This document shows, one piece after another, positions 1 through 8,139 of a DNA stretch of 64,000 bases. The position numbers were made by a program, and so were the translations under genes. Below the pieces are notes generated by a model. It was not told where the DNA came from. It searched no databases and saw nothing but the letters and a program-made list of their open reading frames with translations. How positions within the stretch are numbered: the stretch's first letter is position 1; the number at the start of each line of letters is the position of its first letter. The stretch is from Methanothrix soehngenii GP6 (GTDB lineage Archaea > Halobacteriota > Methanosarcinia > Methanotrichales > Methanotrichaceae), in the NCBI RefSeq assembly GCF_000204415.1, contig NC_015416.1, forward strand, positions 434,001 to 498,000, written 5' to 3'.

Positions 1-1
1 C

Positions 2-661
2 CAATCGGGCCTCCTCGATGGTAAGCTGAAAAACGCCCTTTTCCTCCTGCTGATGAACGGCATGGGAAACAGGGAGCTTTTCGAGTCTCAGGTCCCCCAA
101 GCATCTGGAAGGATTATTGAGGGGATCACATCCAATGGGGTCAAGCTCGCCAGGGAGGGCAAAATTGAGCTGAAGGGCAAAGGTACGACGGTTATCGAAA
201 AGAATCTCCCTCTGGAGTTGGAGCGGTTCATGAAAGCCCGGTTCGAAGACCGGGAATTTCAAATCGAGTTCTCAGGAGATTTCACGAGGCAGCAATGGAA
301 TAAGCTCTTTATCAACTCAGTGATAAACCCCATCGCTGCCCTGGCCCGGCAAAAAAACGGCATCATCTTATCCGAGGTGCTGGGCGGCACAGTGGAGCGA
401 GTGGTCAGAGAAGGGGTGGCAGTGGCCCAAGAGTTGGGAATGGACTTCGATCCCGATGCTGTCCTCGAGCTGGTCCTTTCCGTGGCCGAGAAGACGGGGG
501 AGAACAGCTGCAGCATGCTCCAGGATGTCCTGAAAAACAAGACCACGGAGATCGATTCCATAAACGGCTATATCGTCCGCCTGGCCGAGGAGCATTCTAT
601 CGCAGTTCCCGTGAACGGGGCATTATACAGCCTGATTAAAGCAACTGCCAGGGGCTCGTAA
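2..661 (+). CDS. panE: 2-dehydropantoate 2-reductase (ketopantoate reductase), 3' part
   Basis: The frame is open from the window edge, so the gene starts upstream and only the last 219 codons are here. The visible part matches the C-terminal half of the PanE/ApbA family: the end of the Rossmann domain, then the all-helical domain with the substrate-site stretch WNKLFINSVINPIAAL, typical of ketopantoate reductases (K..x..N...NP.. pattern). The family reduces ketopantoate to pantoate with NADPH, on the route to coenzyme A. The N-terminal nucleotide-binding loop cannot be seen. The next gene starts 57 bp downstream on the same strand and may be co-transcribed. Confidence 0.85.
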   Translation, partial: QSGLLDGKLKNALFLLLMNGMGNRELFESQVPQASGRIIEGITSNGVKLAREGKIELKGKGTTVIEKNLPLELERFMKARFEDREFQIEFSGDFTRQQWNKLFINSVINPIAALARQKNGIILSEVLGGTVERVVREGVAVAQELGMDFDPDAVLELVLSVAEKTGENSCSMLQDVLKNKTTEIDSINGYIVRLAEEHSIAVPVNGALYSLIKATARGS

Positions 662-717
662 GATTTGAATCTAGATATGGGAAATCCATAACCCTTCCTC
701 AGGCAGGAGAGATCCTC

Positions 718-1623
718 GTGGACTGGTTTGCATTCTCTATTGCTGGAGCCGCCTGCCTGGCGGTCACGGGGATCATAGACAAGTTCTACCTGGGAAGGTA
801 TGTCCGCAATACCCTGGCATATCTATTCGTCCTGGTGGTGATTCAGCAGGTATTCCTCCTGCCCGTCTTTGCCTATGCCGGCCTGGAGTTCGTCTATCCT
901 CAGAGCCTCTATGCCCTGTCCATCGGGGTGGTGCAGGTGATCCTCTGGGCGGCGTACCTGCGCGCCCTCAAGGTGGAGGAGACGAGCAGGATTGCCGGCC
1001 AGGTCTACGTATTTCCGGTATTCGTCTTCCTGGGGGAGTTCTTCCTTTTAGGCGAGACCCTCCAGCCCTCTGACTATGCGGGCGGTGCCCTGCTGGTCTT
1101 GGCCGCTCTGCTCATCTCCTACCGCCCGGCCTCCCATCCTGGAAGAATCGCCGGAGGAGGCAGGATCTCACCTGCTCTGAAGTACATGGCAGTCTTCTGG
1201 GTCTTCACTGCCGCATACTCTTTGGCCTCCAAGTACCTGCTCGACTACATGACCGAGTGGCATCTGATCGTCTGGTCGTCGCTCGGCAGCCTGGTAGCAG
1301 TCTTAGCCTTCCTGGCCAGAGGAGAGGTTCGAAGCGAGGTGGGGGGCTATTTCCGATCCGGTCCGAGGCTGATCTCGATTCTTTTCTTGAATGAGCTGTT
1401 CGACTTCCTGGGGAGGGGATCGCTCATATTTGCCTATGCCCTGGGGTCAGTGGCCCTGGTATCGAGCGTCTCCGCTCTGCAGCCCTTTATCACCCTGATC
1501 TATGTGCTGATTCTGGGCTTCTTCTTGCCCGGGATGCTGGTTGAGGACTCAGACGGCAGGACGATTGCGCTGAAGATCGGGGCGACGGTACTGATCGTTG
1601 CCGGGGTGTACCTGGTGTCTTGA
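718..1623 (+). CDS. EamA-like (drug/metabolite transporter superfamily) membrane protein
   Basis: A 301-residue, strongly hydrophobic protein with about ten predicted membrane segments in two similar halves. This is the layout of EamA/DMT permeases. Examples are the helical stretches around residues 5-22, 32-50, 62-80 and the C-terminal segment ending TVLIVAGVYLVS. A short polar loop (YRPASHPGRIAGGGR) separates the halves. The start is GTG, with AGGAGA about 8 nt upstream. The substrate cannot be told from sequence. It lies 57 bp after the panE-like gene on the same strand. Confidence 0.75.
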   Translation: MDWFAFSIAGAACLAVTGIIDKFYLGRYVRNTLAYLFVLVVIQQVFLLPVFAYAGLEFVYPQSLYALSIGVVQVILWAAYLRALKVEETSRIAGQVYVFPVFVFLGEFFLLGETLQPSDYAGGALLVLAALLISYRPASHPGRIAGGGRISPALKYMAVFWVFTAAYSLASKYLLDYMTEWHLIVWSSLGSLVAVLAFLARGEVRSEVGGYFRSGPRLISILFLNELFDFLGRGSLIFAYALGSVALVSSVSALQPFITLIYVLILGFFLPGMLVEDSDGRTIALKIGATVLIVAGVYLVS

Positions 1624-1763
1624 CTGGCATGGGCTCGTGGTATTGAATGAGGAGGAACTCAGGCTTAGTCAGCCGTTCCGAAAAATCACAAGTACTTTTT
1701 GCAGCAGGAGCCAGAAGATTACACCCGAATCCTTTCATACCGGTGAGGACATAAGGATTGAAA

Positions 1764-1991
1764 ATGAAGCTCAAGATCACTCTCGCCGGTCCAAAGGTGC
1801 ATGATGTCGGCTACCGAGTGTTCTTGCTCAAGAACGCAATGAACACCGCCCTGCCAGGGCTTTCTACCTACAACTGGGAAGCAGACGGCAGGCAACAGGT
1901 AATTGCCCTGGTAGAAGGGGATGAGGTTCGAATCAAAGCATTCCTCAAAAAGATTGAGATGGATAGGCTAGAGCTTGCTCAAGTCACATAA
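1764..1991 (+). CDS. Acylphosphatase-like protein, probably truncated at the IS element
   Basis: A 75-residue protein carrying the acylphosphatase-type signature near its N-terminus (GPKVHDVGYRVFL, compare G-x-V-x-G-V-x-[FY]-R) followed by a ferredoxin-like alpha/beta pattern. I chose ATG 1764; a TTG two codons upstream is also in frame. The frame ends at TAA 1989-1991, just before the left-end hairpin of the tnpB element. The usual final strand of the fold is not evident, so the gene was probably truncated by the insertion or an associated deletion. DNA right of the element does not continue this gene. Confidence 0.6.
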   Translation: MKLKITLAGPKVHDVGYRVFLLKNAMNTALPGLSTYNWEADGRQQVIALVEGDEVRIKAFLKKIEMDRLELAQVT

Positions 1992-2053
1992 ACACAGGCT
2001 GGAAGCCCCGCTCTTCAGGGCGGGGAGGAAAGCCGTAAGTAGCCCACCAAAAC

Positions 2054-2062
2054 CTTTATATC
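2054..2062 (+). promoter_or_regulatory. TATA box of tnpB
   Basis: CTTTATATC lies about 30 nt upstream of the tnpB ATG at 2087. This spacing predicts a leaderless or nearly leaderless transcript, common in archaea. No clear ribosome-binding site precedes the ATG, which agrees. Confidence 0.6.
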
Positions 2063-2086
2063 ACTTAGTGAATATACTGCCTACTG

Positions 2087-3259
2087 ATGACTGAGCAGGT
2101 GTTAACCGTCCAATGCAAGTTAAGTCCAACAGACTCCCAGGCCGAAGAGATGGAGGATACTCTGAAAGCCTTTGCGGATGCCTGCAATTGGATAAACCAG
2201 AATACGCCTGCTAAGCTCAGAAATAAGGTCCGTATTCAGGGCATTGTATACCAAGATGTTCGAGCTAAGTTTGGTCTTTCTGCCAATCTGGCAATCAGGG
2301 CTATCAATCGCGTTGCATCTAACCGTAAGACTGCCATGAAGGATCATTCATCAGTTAAGAACTTTGAACCAACCAGTATAGATTATGATACTAGGATCTT
2401 TGCTTTCAGAGAGAAAGACGAAGAAATCAGCGTGACTCTTCTTAGATCGAGACAACGAATCAAGTTGGTTCTAGGCGACTATCAGCGAACCAGACTCAAG
2501 GATTCTAAACCGACAAGCGCAACGCTTTGTAAGAAAGGATCTGAATACTATATCAACATCCAGGTTAAAAGCGAAGCACCGGAGCAGATACATGTTGATA
2601 CAGTTCTAGGTGTCGATCTTGGTATAACTGATATAGCTGTGACCTCCGAAGGCCAGAAGTTTGGCGGAAAGACTATCAAGCTAATCAAGAATCATTATGC
2701 GTCTATGCGTGCTGTTCTTCAACAGAAAGCCGTGAAAGGTACAAGGAGTTCAAGGCGAAGATGCCGAGAGCTTCAGCAACGACTATCAGGCAAAGAAGCA
2801 CGCTACCAACGGCAGATCAACCACGAAATCAGCAAAGCCATTGTGACCAGAGCCCAGGAGATTCCTGCAAAGATAGCTCTGGAAGATCTAACCGGAATTA
2901 GAGAAGGCGTCAACCAGAAAGCAGGAAAAAACCATAGACGAAGAGTCAATGGTTGGGCCTTCTACCAGCTTAAGGAGTTCCTTAGCTATAAGGCTCTCGC
3001 GGCGGGTGTTCCTCTGGTTCTGGTGGACCCCGCATGCACCAGCCAGACGTGCCATCAGTGCGGTGAGCATGGAATCAGGAATGGCAAGAGCTTCAAGTGT
3101 CCTGTGTGTGGTTGGTCTGGCGATGCTGATTTCAATGGTGCTAAGAATATAGCTTTCTTGGGCCGCTATGTAGACCGGCCTGGAGGCTCGGAAGGACTTC
3201 CAAGTATCAAGGCTGTCCTTTCAGGGCTACTGAAAGCTCCGGTCTTTAGGCCGGAGTAG
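2087..3259 (+). CDS. tnpB: IS605-family RNA-guided endonuclease TnpB
   Basis: A 390-residue TnpB with an N-terminal helical/OB part and a C-terminal split RuvC nuclease. The three acidic positions are visible: D in GVDLGITDIA (about residue 178), E in ALEDLTGIR (about 266) and D in GDADFNGAKNIA (about 345). A four-cysteine zinc finger (CHQC ... CPVC, about 323-343) sits between the last two. All key residues are present, so it is probably active. TnpB proteins cut DNA guided by an omega-RNA made from the right end of their own element. The last codons form the right-end hairpin. Confidence 0.93.
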   Translation: MTEQVLTVQCKLSPTDSQAEEMEDTLKAFADACNWINQNTPAKLRNKVRIQGIVYQDVRAKFGLSANLAIRAINRVASNRKTAMKDHSSVKNFEPTSIDYDTRIFAFREKDEEISVTLLRSRQRIKLVLGDYQRTRLKDSKPTSATLCKKGSEYYINIQVKSEAPEQIHVDTVLGVDLGITDIAVTSEGQKFGGKTIKLIKNHYASMRAVLQQKAVKGTRSSRRRCRELQQRLSGKEARYQRQINHEISKAIVTRAQEIPAKIALEDLTGIREGVNQKAGKNHRRRVNGWAFYQLKEFLSYKALAAGVPLVLVDPACTSQTCHQCGEHGIRNGKSFKCPVCGWSGDADFNGAKNIAFLGRYVDRPGGSEGLPSIKAVLSGLLKAPVFRPE

Positions 3260-3264
3260 TTTAC
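3113..3264 (+). ncRNA. Putative omega-RNA (reRNA) region of the tnpB element
   Basis: In studied TnpB systems the guide RNA is processed from the 3' end of the tnpB transcript and the element's right end, with the guide taken from flanking DNA. The corresponding stretch here ends in the hairpin at about 3237-3256. It matches 20106-20257 with two mismatches (at 3225-3226/20219 region ggcTgtcc versus ggcAgtcc, and ccGgtctt versus ccAatctt-type change near the hairpin loop), both compatible with the fold. The 5' border is set by that match, not by RNA evidence. Confidence 0.35.
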
Positions 3265-3599
3265 TTGCCTTTCTTAGCAGGCTTTTTCTTCTCTTCGGAT
3301 GGCTTTTTTCCTGCCATCTCATCTACCTCTTCTGCCCCCTGTGCTAGCAGCTCATCCTCGTCCCCGGTGAGGATCTGGAGCAGACGAGAGAACTCTCCTG
3401 CATGAACCCTCTCCTCATTGGCGATATCTATCAGCACCTCCTTGACCAGAGGATTATCTGTAGCCTCGGCATGAGCCATGTAAAGATGCACTGCCTCATG
3501 CTCTGCAGCCAGATCAAGGCGCAAAGCTCGGATCAATTCCTCTGAAGTCAATTTTCGGTCAGGCACCTTTCCGCTGAATGGATTGACAAACTCAGTCAT
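3261..3599 (-). CDS. Small ferritin-like (rubrerythrin-type) diiron protein
   Basis: A 112-residue protein: a helical ferritin-like domain followed by a Lys/Glu-rich tail (EEKKKPAKKGK). Probable iron ligands are in the paired helices LAAEHEAVHLYMAHAE and ANEERVHAGEF, each carrying an E-x2-H-type pattern. It has only one helical pair, so a dimer would be needed to build a four-helix bundle and diiron site, as in other half-length ferritin-like proteins. It likely acts in iron or peroxide handling. Its stop codon touches the right end of the IS element, so the insertion spared it. No encapsulin gene is nearby. Confidence 0.7.
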   Translation of the reverse strand: MTEFVNPFSGKVPDRKLTSEELIRALRLDLAAEHEAVHLYMAHAEATDNPLVKEVLIDIANEERVHAGEFSRLLQILTGDEDELLAQGAEEVDEMAGKKPSEEKKKPAKKGK

Positions 3600-3803
3600 T
3601 TAGAACTCCTCCTTTTTGTACTGTCCAGATGATATTATATCAACCAGGGTATGAATCTATCTCTGTCAGTTTAATTTTCTTTTAAAGCAAATAAGCTTTT
3701 GGGTTGACCGCTTGACCAAATTAATCCCTTTTGGTCAAAGGAATAGCATCCCTGCAAGAGCCACCAACTTGCCTGAGGATCCTCAGGTTCTTCCAGAATT
3801 ACA

Positions 3804-4271
3804 TCAGAACTGCCGGTTGCATCTCTTAACCCTGGCAATGCATTCCTTGGAGTAGAAAGGGCCAAATACCTGATTGCCGGCCGCGCCAGGCCCCTTTTCT
3901 TGCAGATCATGATACCGCCAGGCAATCATGATGTTCTTTTTTATCAAAACCGAATCAGGTGTCTCCATGGGCAGCCTCCATCCACCATCATCCTCCTCTC
4001 TCAAATAATACAGCCAGAAGTGAGTGAGGTCATTTTTAAAGCCGTCAATGGCTGTTATCATAGACCCCATGTGGCCGGTAGCGCTTTCATCCGGAGTATA
4101 CTCGATATTTGAAACCATTTTGAGAATTTCCAGAACGCTCATGCCGGGATTGATCAATACCTCTGCCTTTTTTATCCTCTTTTGGCCATTGACACTTTCA
4201 TTTTCATCGCCATAGTTAATGTATACCTCTGCCTTGACCCTGCCATCTTTTGATTTTCTATTGAATATCAT
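3804..4271 (-). CDS. DUF4430-like small protein
   Basis: A 155-residue protein without a clear signal peptide. The central pattern (VLEILKMV..., ITAIDGF, FWLYYLREEDDG, then a late IMIAWRYHD) resembles the DUF4430 / transcobalamin C-terminal-like domain, where such residues form a small beta sandwich. DUF4430 domains are usually found in exported proteins, so a cytosolic form would be unusual, and an upstream start with a signal peptide is not visible. The last ~20 residues (CIARVKRCNRQF) do not fit the domain. The assignment is by pattern only. Confidence 0.5.
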   Translation of the reverse strand: MIFNRKSKDGRVKAEVYINYGDENESVNGQKRIKKAEVLINPGMSVLEILKMVSNIEYTPDESATGHMGSMITAIDGFKNDLTHFWLYYLREEDDGGWRLPMETPDSVLIKKNIMIAWRYHDLQEKGPGAAGNQVFGPFYSKECIARVKRCNRQF

Positions 4272-4795
4272 TCTGCCACCTGTGGCCGATACACAAATCC
4301 GGATATATTTGAGCCATTGGGATTGATGCTCACCAGCAGCGCTATATCAATCTTACCGTGAGGGGCTTTGAGCAACCAGGAGCGGCCGTATAATTAGTGA
4401 GAGATCGAAGAAATAGATGCCTGTGGGTTATTGCAGAGAACTGCTTTGATGCAACCTTCGATCTTTCGATAGATCTTGATCTGCATGTCTCCGATTTTGG
4501 ATAGATGCAATATGCCATGATCTTGATCGATTTTGAAGCCGGATTGGCTGTAATTCAGGGTGTTATACCATCCATATCCTTTGAAGCGAATATGACCTAT
4601 CTTCCGACCGTTATTCTTTGATGCATAGAGGCCTTTGATGTTAGACCAGATAGTGTAATTCACCATCTGAAGAACTTTAGAATAGACCTGGTTTGGTTTA
4701 GGATTCTCAAGCTTCGGGGATGGGATCATGTTCTGAGTATCATAGGTTTTGAACTTAATGCCTCTTTCTTTTGCTTCGTTCAGGTCTTGGAGAAG

Positions 4796-4803
4796 CCTAT
4801 TAT
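4796..4803. repeat. 8-bp target-site duplication (CCTATTAT), left copy
   Basis: The same 8 bp recur at 4963-4970 on the other side of the MITE. One copy is needed to keep the disrupted tnpB in frame, so this is a true insertion footprint. Confidence 0.92.
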
Positions 4804-4962
4804 GGCTCTTCGCTGAACTATGTGGGTGAGTTAAGTCAGAGAATATGGCCTCTGTTCCTCTGCTTCTCTGTGGTTGGGTCAATGCATAGCGGTTCACCAC
4901 AGAGGCACCGAGACACAGAGAACCAGCGATTCAAGTTTACCCATACAAAATAGCGAGGAGCC
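4804..4962. mobile_element. MITE copy 1 (159 bp) inside the tnpB relic
   Basis: A 159-bp non-coding element bounded by imperfect inverted repeats of about 27 bp (left GGCTCTTCGCTGAACTATG..., right end read on the other strand GGCTCCTCGCTATTTTG...). An internal pair of complementary arms (CTCTGCTTCTCTGTGG and CCACAGAGGCACCGAGACAC-type) would fold into a long hairpin. It is flanked by CCTATTAT on both sides. Same length and ends as the elements at 23841 and 46822. Confidence 0.92.
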
Positions 4963-5082
4963 CCTATTATAGAGCCATCTACAAGCATCAAGATTCTCTG
5001 CTAACTTTAGCTGAGTGATCTTGCTCGGGAATATGGGGTACTTGTAGCTGATCATCAAACGAATACATATATGCATACCTAA

Positions 5083-5092
5083 TATTTATATC
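5083..5092 (-). promoter_or_regulatory. TATA box of the tnpB relic
   Basis: On the minus strand GATATAAATA lies about 30 nt upstream of the ATG at 5055. It supports that start over the in-frame ATG at 5076 and parallels the leaderless arrangement of the intact tnpB. Confidence 0.5.
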
Positions 5093-5097
5093 ATTTG

Positions 5098-5225
5098 AAG
5101 GCGGCGTGAAAGTGATCATGGCAAAAGACTCCGCATTCATCCTGTTGCGACTGGGTCGCAACTCCCCCGGACTCACCGTCCGGGAGACCACCCTGAAGGA
5201 TGGGGACTTCCCGCTTCGTCCTTCG
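5098..5225 (-). mobile_element. Left-end remnant of the second IS605-group element
   Basis: Upstream of the tnpB relic (minus strand) are two compact hairpins: GTTGCGA-CTGGG-TCGCAAC (about 5146-5164) and CCCGGAC-TCACC-GTCCGGG (about 5167-5185). A GAAGCGGGAAGTCCCC-type segment follows near 5200-5220. Such hairpins and the G-C-rich AAGTCCCC string are typical of IS605-group left ends. The outer border is uncertain. Confidence 0.5.
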
Positions 5226-5270
5226 CAATCCTACAAGTTAAATACGATCCAGTCCAATTGATCCTTGATA

Positions 5271-6152
5271 ATGATGGATCCGACTTTAGCTCAGACTGGC
5301 ACGGATGCTTTTAGCAGCCTGCTCAGTAACGCCTGGATAATAATATTCATTCTCCTTTTTCTGGTGCCGATGCTCCAGAGGAACTATCTTCAGGCGGAAA
5401 GAAAGCGCGTCTTGGCCAGGTTGGGCAAAGCCAGAGGCAGCCAGGTCATAACCCTCATCCACCGCCAGGAGACGATCAGCTTCCTTGGCATTCCTCTCGC
5501 CCGGTACATAGATATCGAGGACAGCGAGAAGGTCTTAAGGGCTATCCGCCGGGCGCAGAAGGATATACCCATAGACATCATCCTTCATACTCCGGGAGGA
5601 CTGGCTCTGGCCGCCACCCAGATTGCGATGGCTCTGAAATCCCATCCTGCCAAAAAAACGGTAATTGTGCCCCATTATGCCATGAGCGGCGGAACGCTGA
5701 TCGCCTTTGCCGCCGATCAGATCATCATGGACCAACATGCCGCCCTCGGGCCGGTCGATCCGCAATTGGGCGATGCCCAGGGTGCTTACCCCGCCACATC
5801 CCTCCTGGCGGTGGCTGAGAAGAAGAAGATCGATGAGATGGATGATAAGACTCTGGTGTATGTGGAGGAGGCCAGAAAGGCTCTGGCCCAGATGAGAGAG
5901 CTCTTGCAGAAGATCCTGGAGGGCAAATGCAGTGATTCCTCTAAGCTGGATGTGATCATAAATGAGTTCGTATCCGGAAAATATACCCACGACCATCCCT
6001 TCATGGCCGAGGACGCAAAAGCCTTGCTGGGGGATTGCGTGCAGACCGATGTGCCAGAGGAAGTATACTCCCTAATGGAGCTTTACCGCATGGAAATGGG
6101 CAGAAGCCGGCCAGGGGTGGAGTACGTGCCACTGGTGAGAGATCGGAAGTAA
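5271..6152 (+). CDS. SDH-family membrane-anchored Clp-fold serine protease
   Basis: About 293 residues. One N-terminal membrane anchor (residues ~20-38, AWIIIFILLFLVPML) is followed by a ClpP/crotonase-like domain with HTPGGLALAA (oxyanion loop) and HYAMSGGTLIAFAA, in which the Ser of MSGG is the likely nucleophile. Other SDH-family features are GPVDPQLG and a C-terminal KYTHDHPF segment. The family is common in archaea and thought to cut membrane-associated or signal peptides. I chose ATG 5271; TTG 5265 and ATG 5274 are alternatives. GTTAAATAC about 30 nt upstream could be a TATA box, giving a leaderless message. Confidence 0.85.
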   Translation: MMDPTLAQTGTDAFSSLLSNAWIIIFILLFLVPMLQRNYLQAERKRVLARLGKARGSQVITLIHRQETISFLGIPLARYIDIEDSEKVLRAIRRAQKDIPIDIILHTPGGLALAATQIAMALKSHPAKKTVIVPHYAMSGGTLIAFAADQIIMDQHAALGPVDPQLGDAQGAYPATSLLAVAEKKKIDEMDDKTLVYVEEARKALAQMRELLQKILEGKCSDSSKLDVIINEFVSGKYTHDHPFMAEDAKALLGDCVQTDVPEEVYSLMELYRMEMGRSRPGVEYVPLVRDRK

Positions 6153-6189
6153 AAAAGTACAATGATGGACGGGGGATAGTCCATCATTT

Positions 6190-6594
6190 TCAAGCTATCT
6201 GCTTTCCTGCAGCCGGTCCCCACATAGCGTTGTAGATCTCAGTGACCTTGACCATGGCGCAGGCCTTGGCTGGGAGCTTGTTGTTGACTCCGTGCACCCA
6301 GGATTTCATGGCCTCATAGTCCACTCCCTCCTTGGAGACTGTGACAGTGCCCTTGATCTGGAAGGACTTCTTGGTCTCGCCATTATAGCACAGGACTGAT
6401 ATCTTGGGATTCTCCTCCAGGTTCTGAGCGGTCTTGTAGAAGAAGTTGTCCGCAATCATCAGCGTCTCATCATCTATGATCTTGAGCAGTCCCACAAATA
6501 CCACATTCGGGACTCCCGATTTGCTCGCAGTGGCAATAGGAACCGGCTTTTGCTTCTCCAGGGTTTCTTTCACATCGGCTGGCATTTTAACCAT
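6190..6594 (-). CDS. Pyridoxamine-5'-phosphate-oxidase-like (PPOX) flavin-binding protein
   Basis: A 134-residue split-barrel protein. The N-terminal strand pattern (PVPIATASKSGVPNVVFVG) and the later NPKISVLCYNG are typical of small PPOX/FMN-binding proteins that bind FMN or F420 as dimers. GGTGA sits 7 nt before the ATG at 6594. The substrate is unknown; in methanogens members may reduce small compounds or buffer flavin. It is transcribed toward the preceding gene (convergent, 37-bp gap). Confidence 0.75.
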   Translation of the reverse strand: MVKMPADVKETLEKQKPVPIATASKSGVPNVVFVGLLKIIDDETLMIADNFFYKTAQNLEENPKISVLCYNGETKKSFQIKGTVTVSKEGVDYEAMKSWVHGVNNKLPAKACAMVKVTEIYNAMWGPAAGKQIA

Positions 6595-6686
6595 GATAAT
6601 TCACCTTTGTGCTAATAGAAGTCCGCATTCAATAAATACCTGAGCTTCAATATTATATCTCATTTAATTTTTTAATTCATTCTCCA

Positions 6687-8087
6687 TCATTGCCGCTTAT
6701 CCCGGCAGGCAGAGAGGAAGCTGGCCGGAAATCCTCGAAAGGATGCGCTGTGAATATGCGAATAGCTGGCCACCAGGTTTCCTATATGAATGCCATCCAA
6801 ACCATCTGCAATTCCCGTGCCACGCTCCAGCCGAATGGCATACTCCACCCTTGCCTTCGGATCGATCAGCATCTCCGAATGATGGAACTCATGGCCCATG
6901 ATGTACTCGCCCGCCCTTCCCAGAGGCGAGGCTTGGGCCAGATGACCGTGCACATAGCTAACTGTACGCCTGGCCCCCCTTCTGGCTTTTCCTGGAATAA
7001 GGCCCGCCATCTCCCTGCGTTCTCCATCCCACTCGATCTCCCTGCCCAGGTACATCAGCCCGCCGCACTCCCCAAAAATGGGGATATCCTTTTCGTGCGC
7101 CTTTTGGATCGAGCTCTTGAAACTCTGGTTTTCGGACAGCTCGCGAGCATAAATCTCTGGATACCCCCCGCCTATGTAGATCCCGTCTACCTCTGGCAGA
7201 GAAGCGTCATGCACCGGGCTGAAGGGGACTATCCTCGCTCCAGCCAGCTCCATCAGCTCCAGGTTGTCGCGGTAATAGAAGTTGAAGGCCTCGTCCTGAG
7301 CGACGCCTATGGAGAGATCCTTGCCGGAATCGTTTTTCAGATAAAGGTCTGGTTCTACCTCGGGCAAGGGCTCGGCTTCGCGGGCTATCTCCCTGATTCT
7401 ATCCAGATCCAGGCCTTCCTCCACGATCTGCCGGATGCGGTCCACCCTCTCCTTGAAGCCCTCGTGGCGGGTCTTCCCCTCCATAACCGGCACCAGGCCC
7501 AGATGGCGCATGGCCAGGTGCATATCCTCATTGCGCCGGATAGTGCCCACCACCTCCACCTTTGCATAGCGTTCGATCTCCCTAGTCGCCTTGTCCGCAT
7601 GCCTTGCAGAGCCTACTTTGTTCAGTATCACCCCCCGGAACTGAACGGCAGGATCGTAGTCCATATACCCCTTGACCAGGGCAGCACAGCTGCGGGTGAT
7701 GCTGCGCGCGTCCACCACGAAGATGACCGGCACTCGGAGCATCTTGGCAATCTGAGCGGTCGAGCCGAGATCGCCCTCATATCCCTCGTAAAGGCCACGC
7801 ACCCCCTCGATCACCGCCACATCCGCCCCCTGCGCAGCATGGGCATAGATCTCGCGGACGGCAGCTTCGTTCATCAGATAGCCATCCAGATTGCGGCAGC
7901 TTCGGCCTGTGATCCAGGTATGATAGCTGGGATCGATATAGTCCATGGCCACCTTGAAGGGTTGAACCTTCAGATTCCGGCCCCGCAAGGCGGAGAGCAA
8001 GCCCGCTACTATGGTCGTCTTGCCGCTGGAGCTTCTGTCCCCTGCTAAGAGGATACGGGGACAGTCTGCCCTCATTTTTATGCCCAT
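6687..8087 (-). CDS. cfbB: Ni-sirohydrochlorin a,c-diamide synthase (CbiA/CfbB family)
   Basis: 466 residues with both CbiA modules. The N-terminal ATP-binding part has a P-loop (GDRSSSGKTT) plus VIEGVRGLYEG. The C-terminal triad-type glutamine amidotransferase has IFGECGGLMYLG (Cys nucleophile) and a late HIHSASFRGFP. The family amidates side chains a and c of cobyrinate or, in methanogens, Ni-sirohydrochlorin on the way to coenzyme F430. The neighbour upstream is a NifH-like cfbC gene, which favours the F430 role; use in cobamide synthesis as well cannot be excluded. ATG 8075 is a possible shorter start. Confidence 0.88.
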   Translation of the reverse strand: MGIKMRADCPRILLAGDRSSSGKTTIVAGLLSALRGRNLKVQPFKVAMDYIDPSYHTWITGRSCRNLDGYLMNEAAVREIYAHAAQGADVAVIEGVRGLYEGYEGDLGSTAQIAKMLRVPVIFVVDARSITRSCAALVKGYMDYDPAVQFRGVILNKVGSARHADKATREIERYAKVEVVGTIRRNEDMHLAMRHLGLVPVMEGKTRHEGFKERVDRIRQIVEEGLDLDRIREIAREAEPLPEVEPDLYLKNDSGKDLSIGVAQDEAFNFYYRDNLELMELAGARIVPFSPVHDASLPEVDGIYIGGGYPEIYARELSENQSFKSSIQKAHEKDIPIFGECGGLMYLGREIEWDGERREMAGLIPGKARRGARRTVSYVHGHLAQASPLGRAGEYIMGHEFHHSEMLIDPKARVEYAIRLERGTGIADGLDGIHIGNLVASYSHIHSASFRGFPASFLSACRDKRQ

Positions 8088-8139
8088 CTCAAGCCACTCT
8101 CCCTTGCTTTTGCTTCTCGCTTTCTTTTGCTTCTTCTTT

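Larger units (their letters stand above)
1992..3260 (+). mobile_element. IS605/IS1341-group element (tnpB only), apparently complete
   Basis: The left end has a hairpin (CCCCGC-TCTTCAGG-GCGGGG, about 2009-2028) and the right end another (CTCCGG-TCTTTAGG-CCGGAG, about 3237-3256) that overlaps the tnpB stop codon. Between them is one gene, tnpB; no tnpA is present, so mobility would depend on a Y1 transposase elsewhere. There are no terminal inverted repeats or target duplication, as expected for the family. Exact borders are inferred. The right end is repeated at 20106-20257. Confidence 0.8.
4394..5055 (-). pseudogene. Second tnpB, N-terminal third only, split by a MITE
   Basis: On the minus strand the product begins MISYKYPIFPSK (start 5055) and reads to ...CRWLYNR. 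It then meets the MITE at 4804-4962 and resumes as LLQDLNEAKERGIKFKTYDT. Deleting the MITE and one copy of the 8-bp target repeat restores an exact, in-frame TnpB N-terminus (CRWLYNRLLQDLNEAKERG). The similarity stops after IEGCIKAVL (about 4440), so the RuvC domain and right end are missing. It belongs to a different TnpB subgroup from the copy at 2087-3259. It cannot encode a nuclease. Confidence 0.88.

Noticed and set aside
1598-1804. A 68-codon plus-strand frame before the acylphosphatase
   Set aside because: It overlaps two better genes and has no recognisable features.
3261-3599. An encapsulin cargo system around the ferritin-like gene
   Set aside because: No encapsulin shell gene is in the window, and no cargo-loading peptide was recognised.
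3671-3925. An 84-codon minus-strand frame
   Set aside because: It overlaps the DUF4430-like gene in another frame and has no family pattern.
6690-8048. A 452-codon open frame on the plus strand
   Set aside because: It is antisense to cfbB; the latter has full CbiA motifs. The plus-strand product has no sensible pattern.
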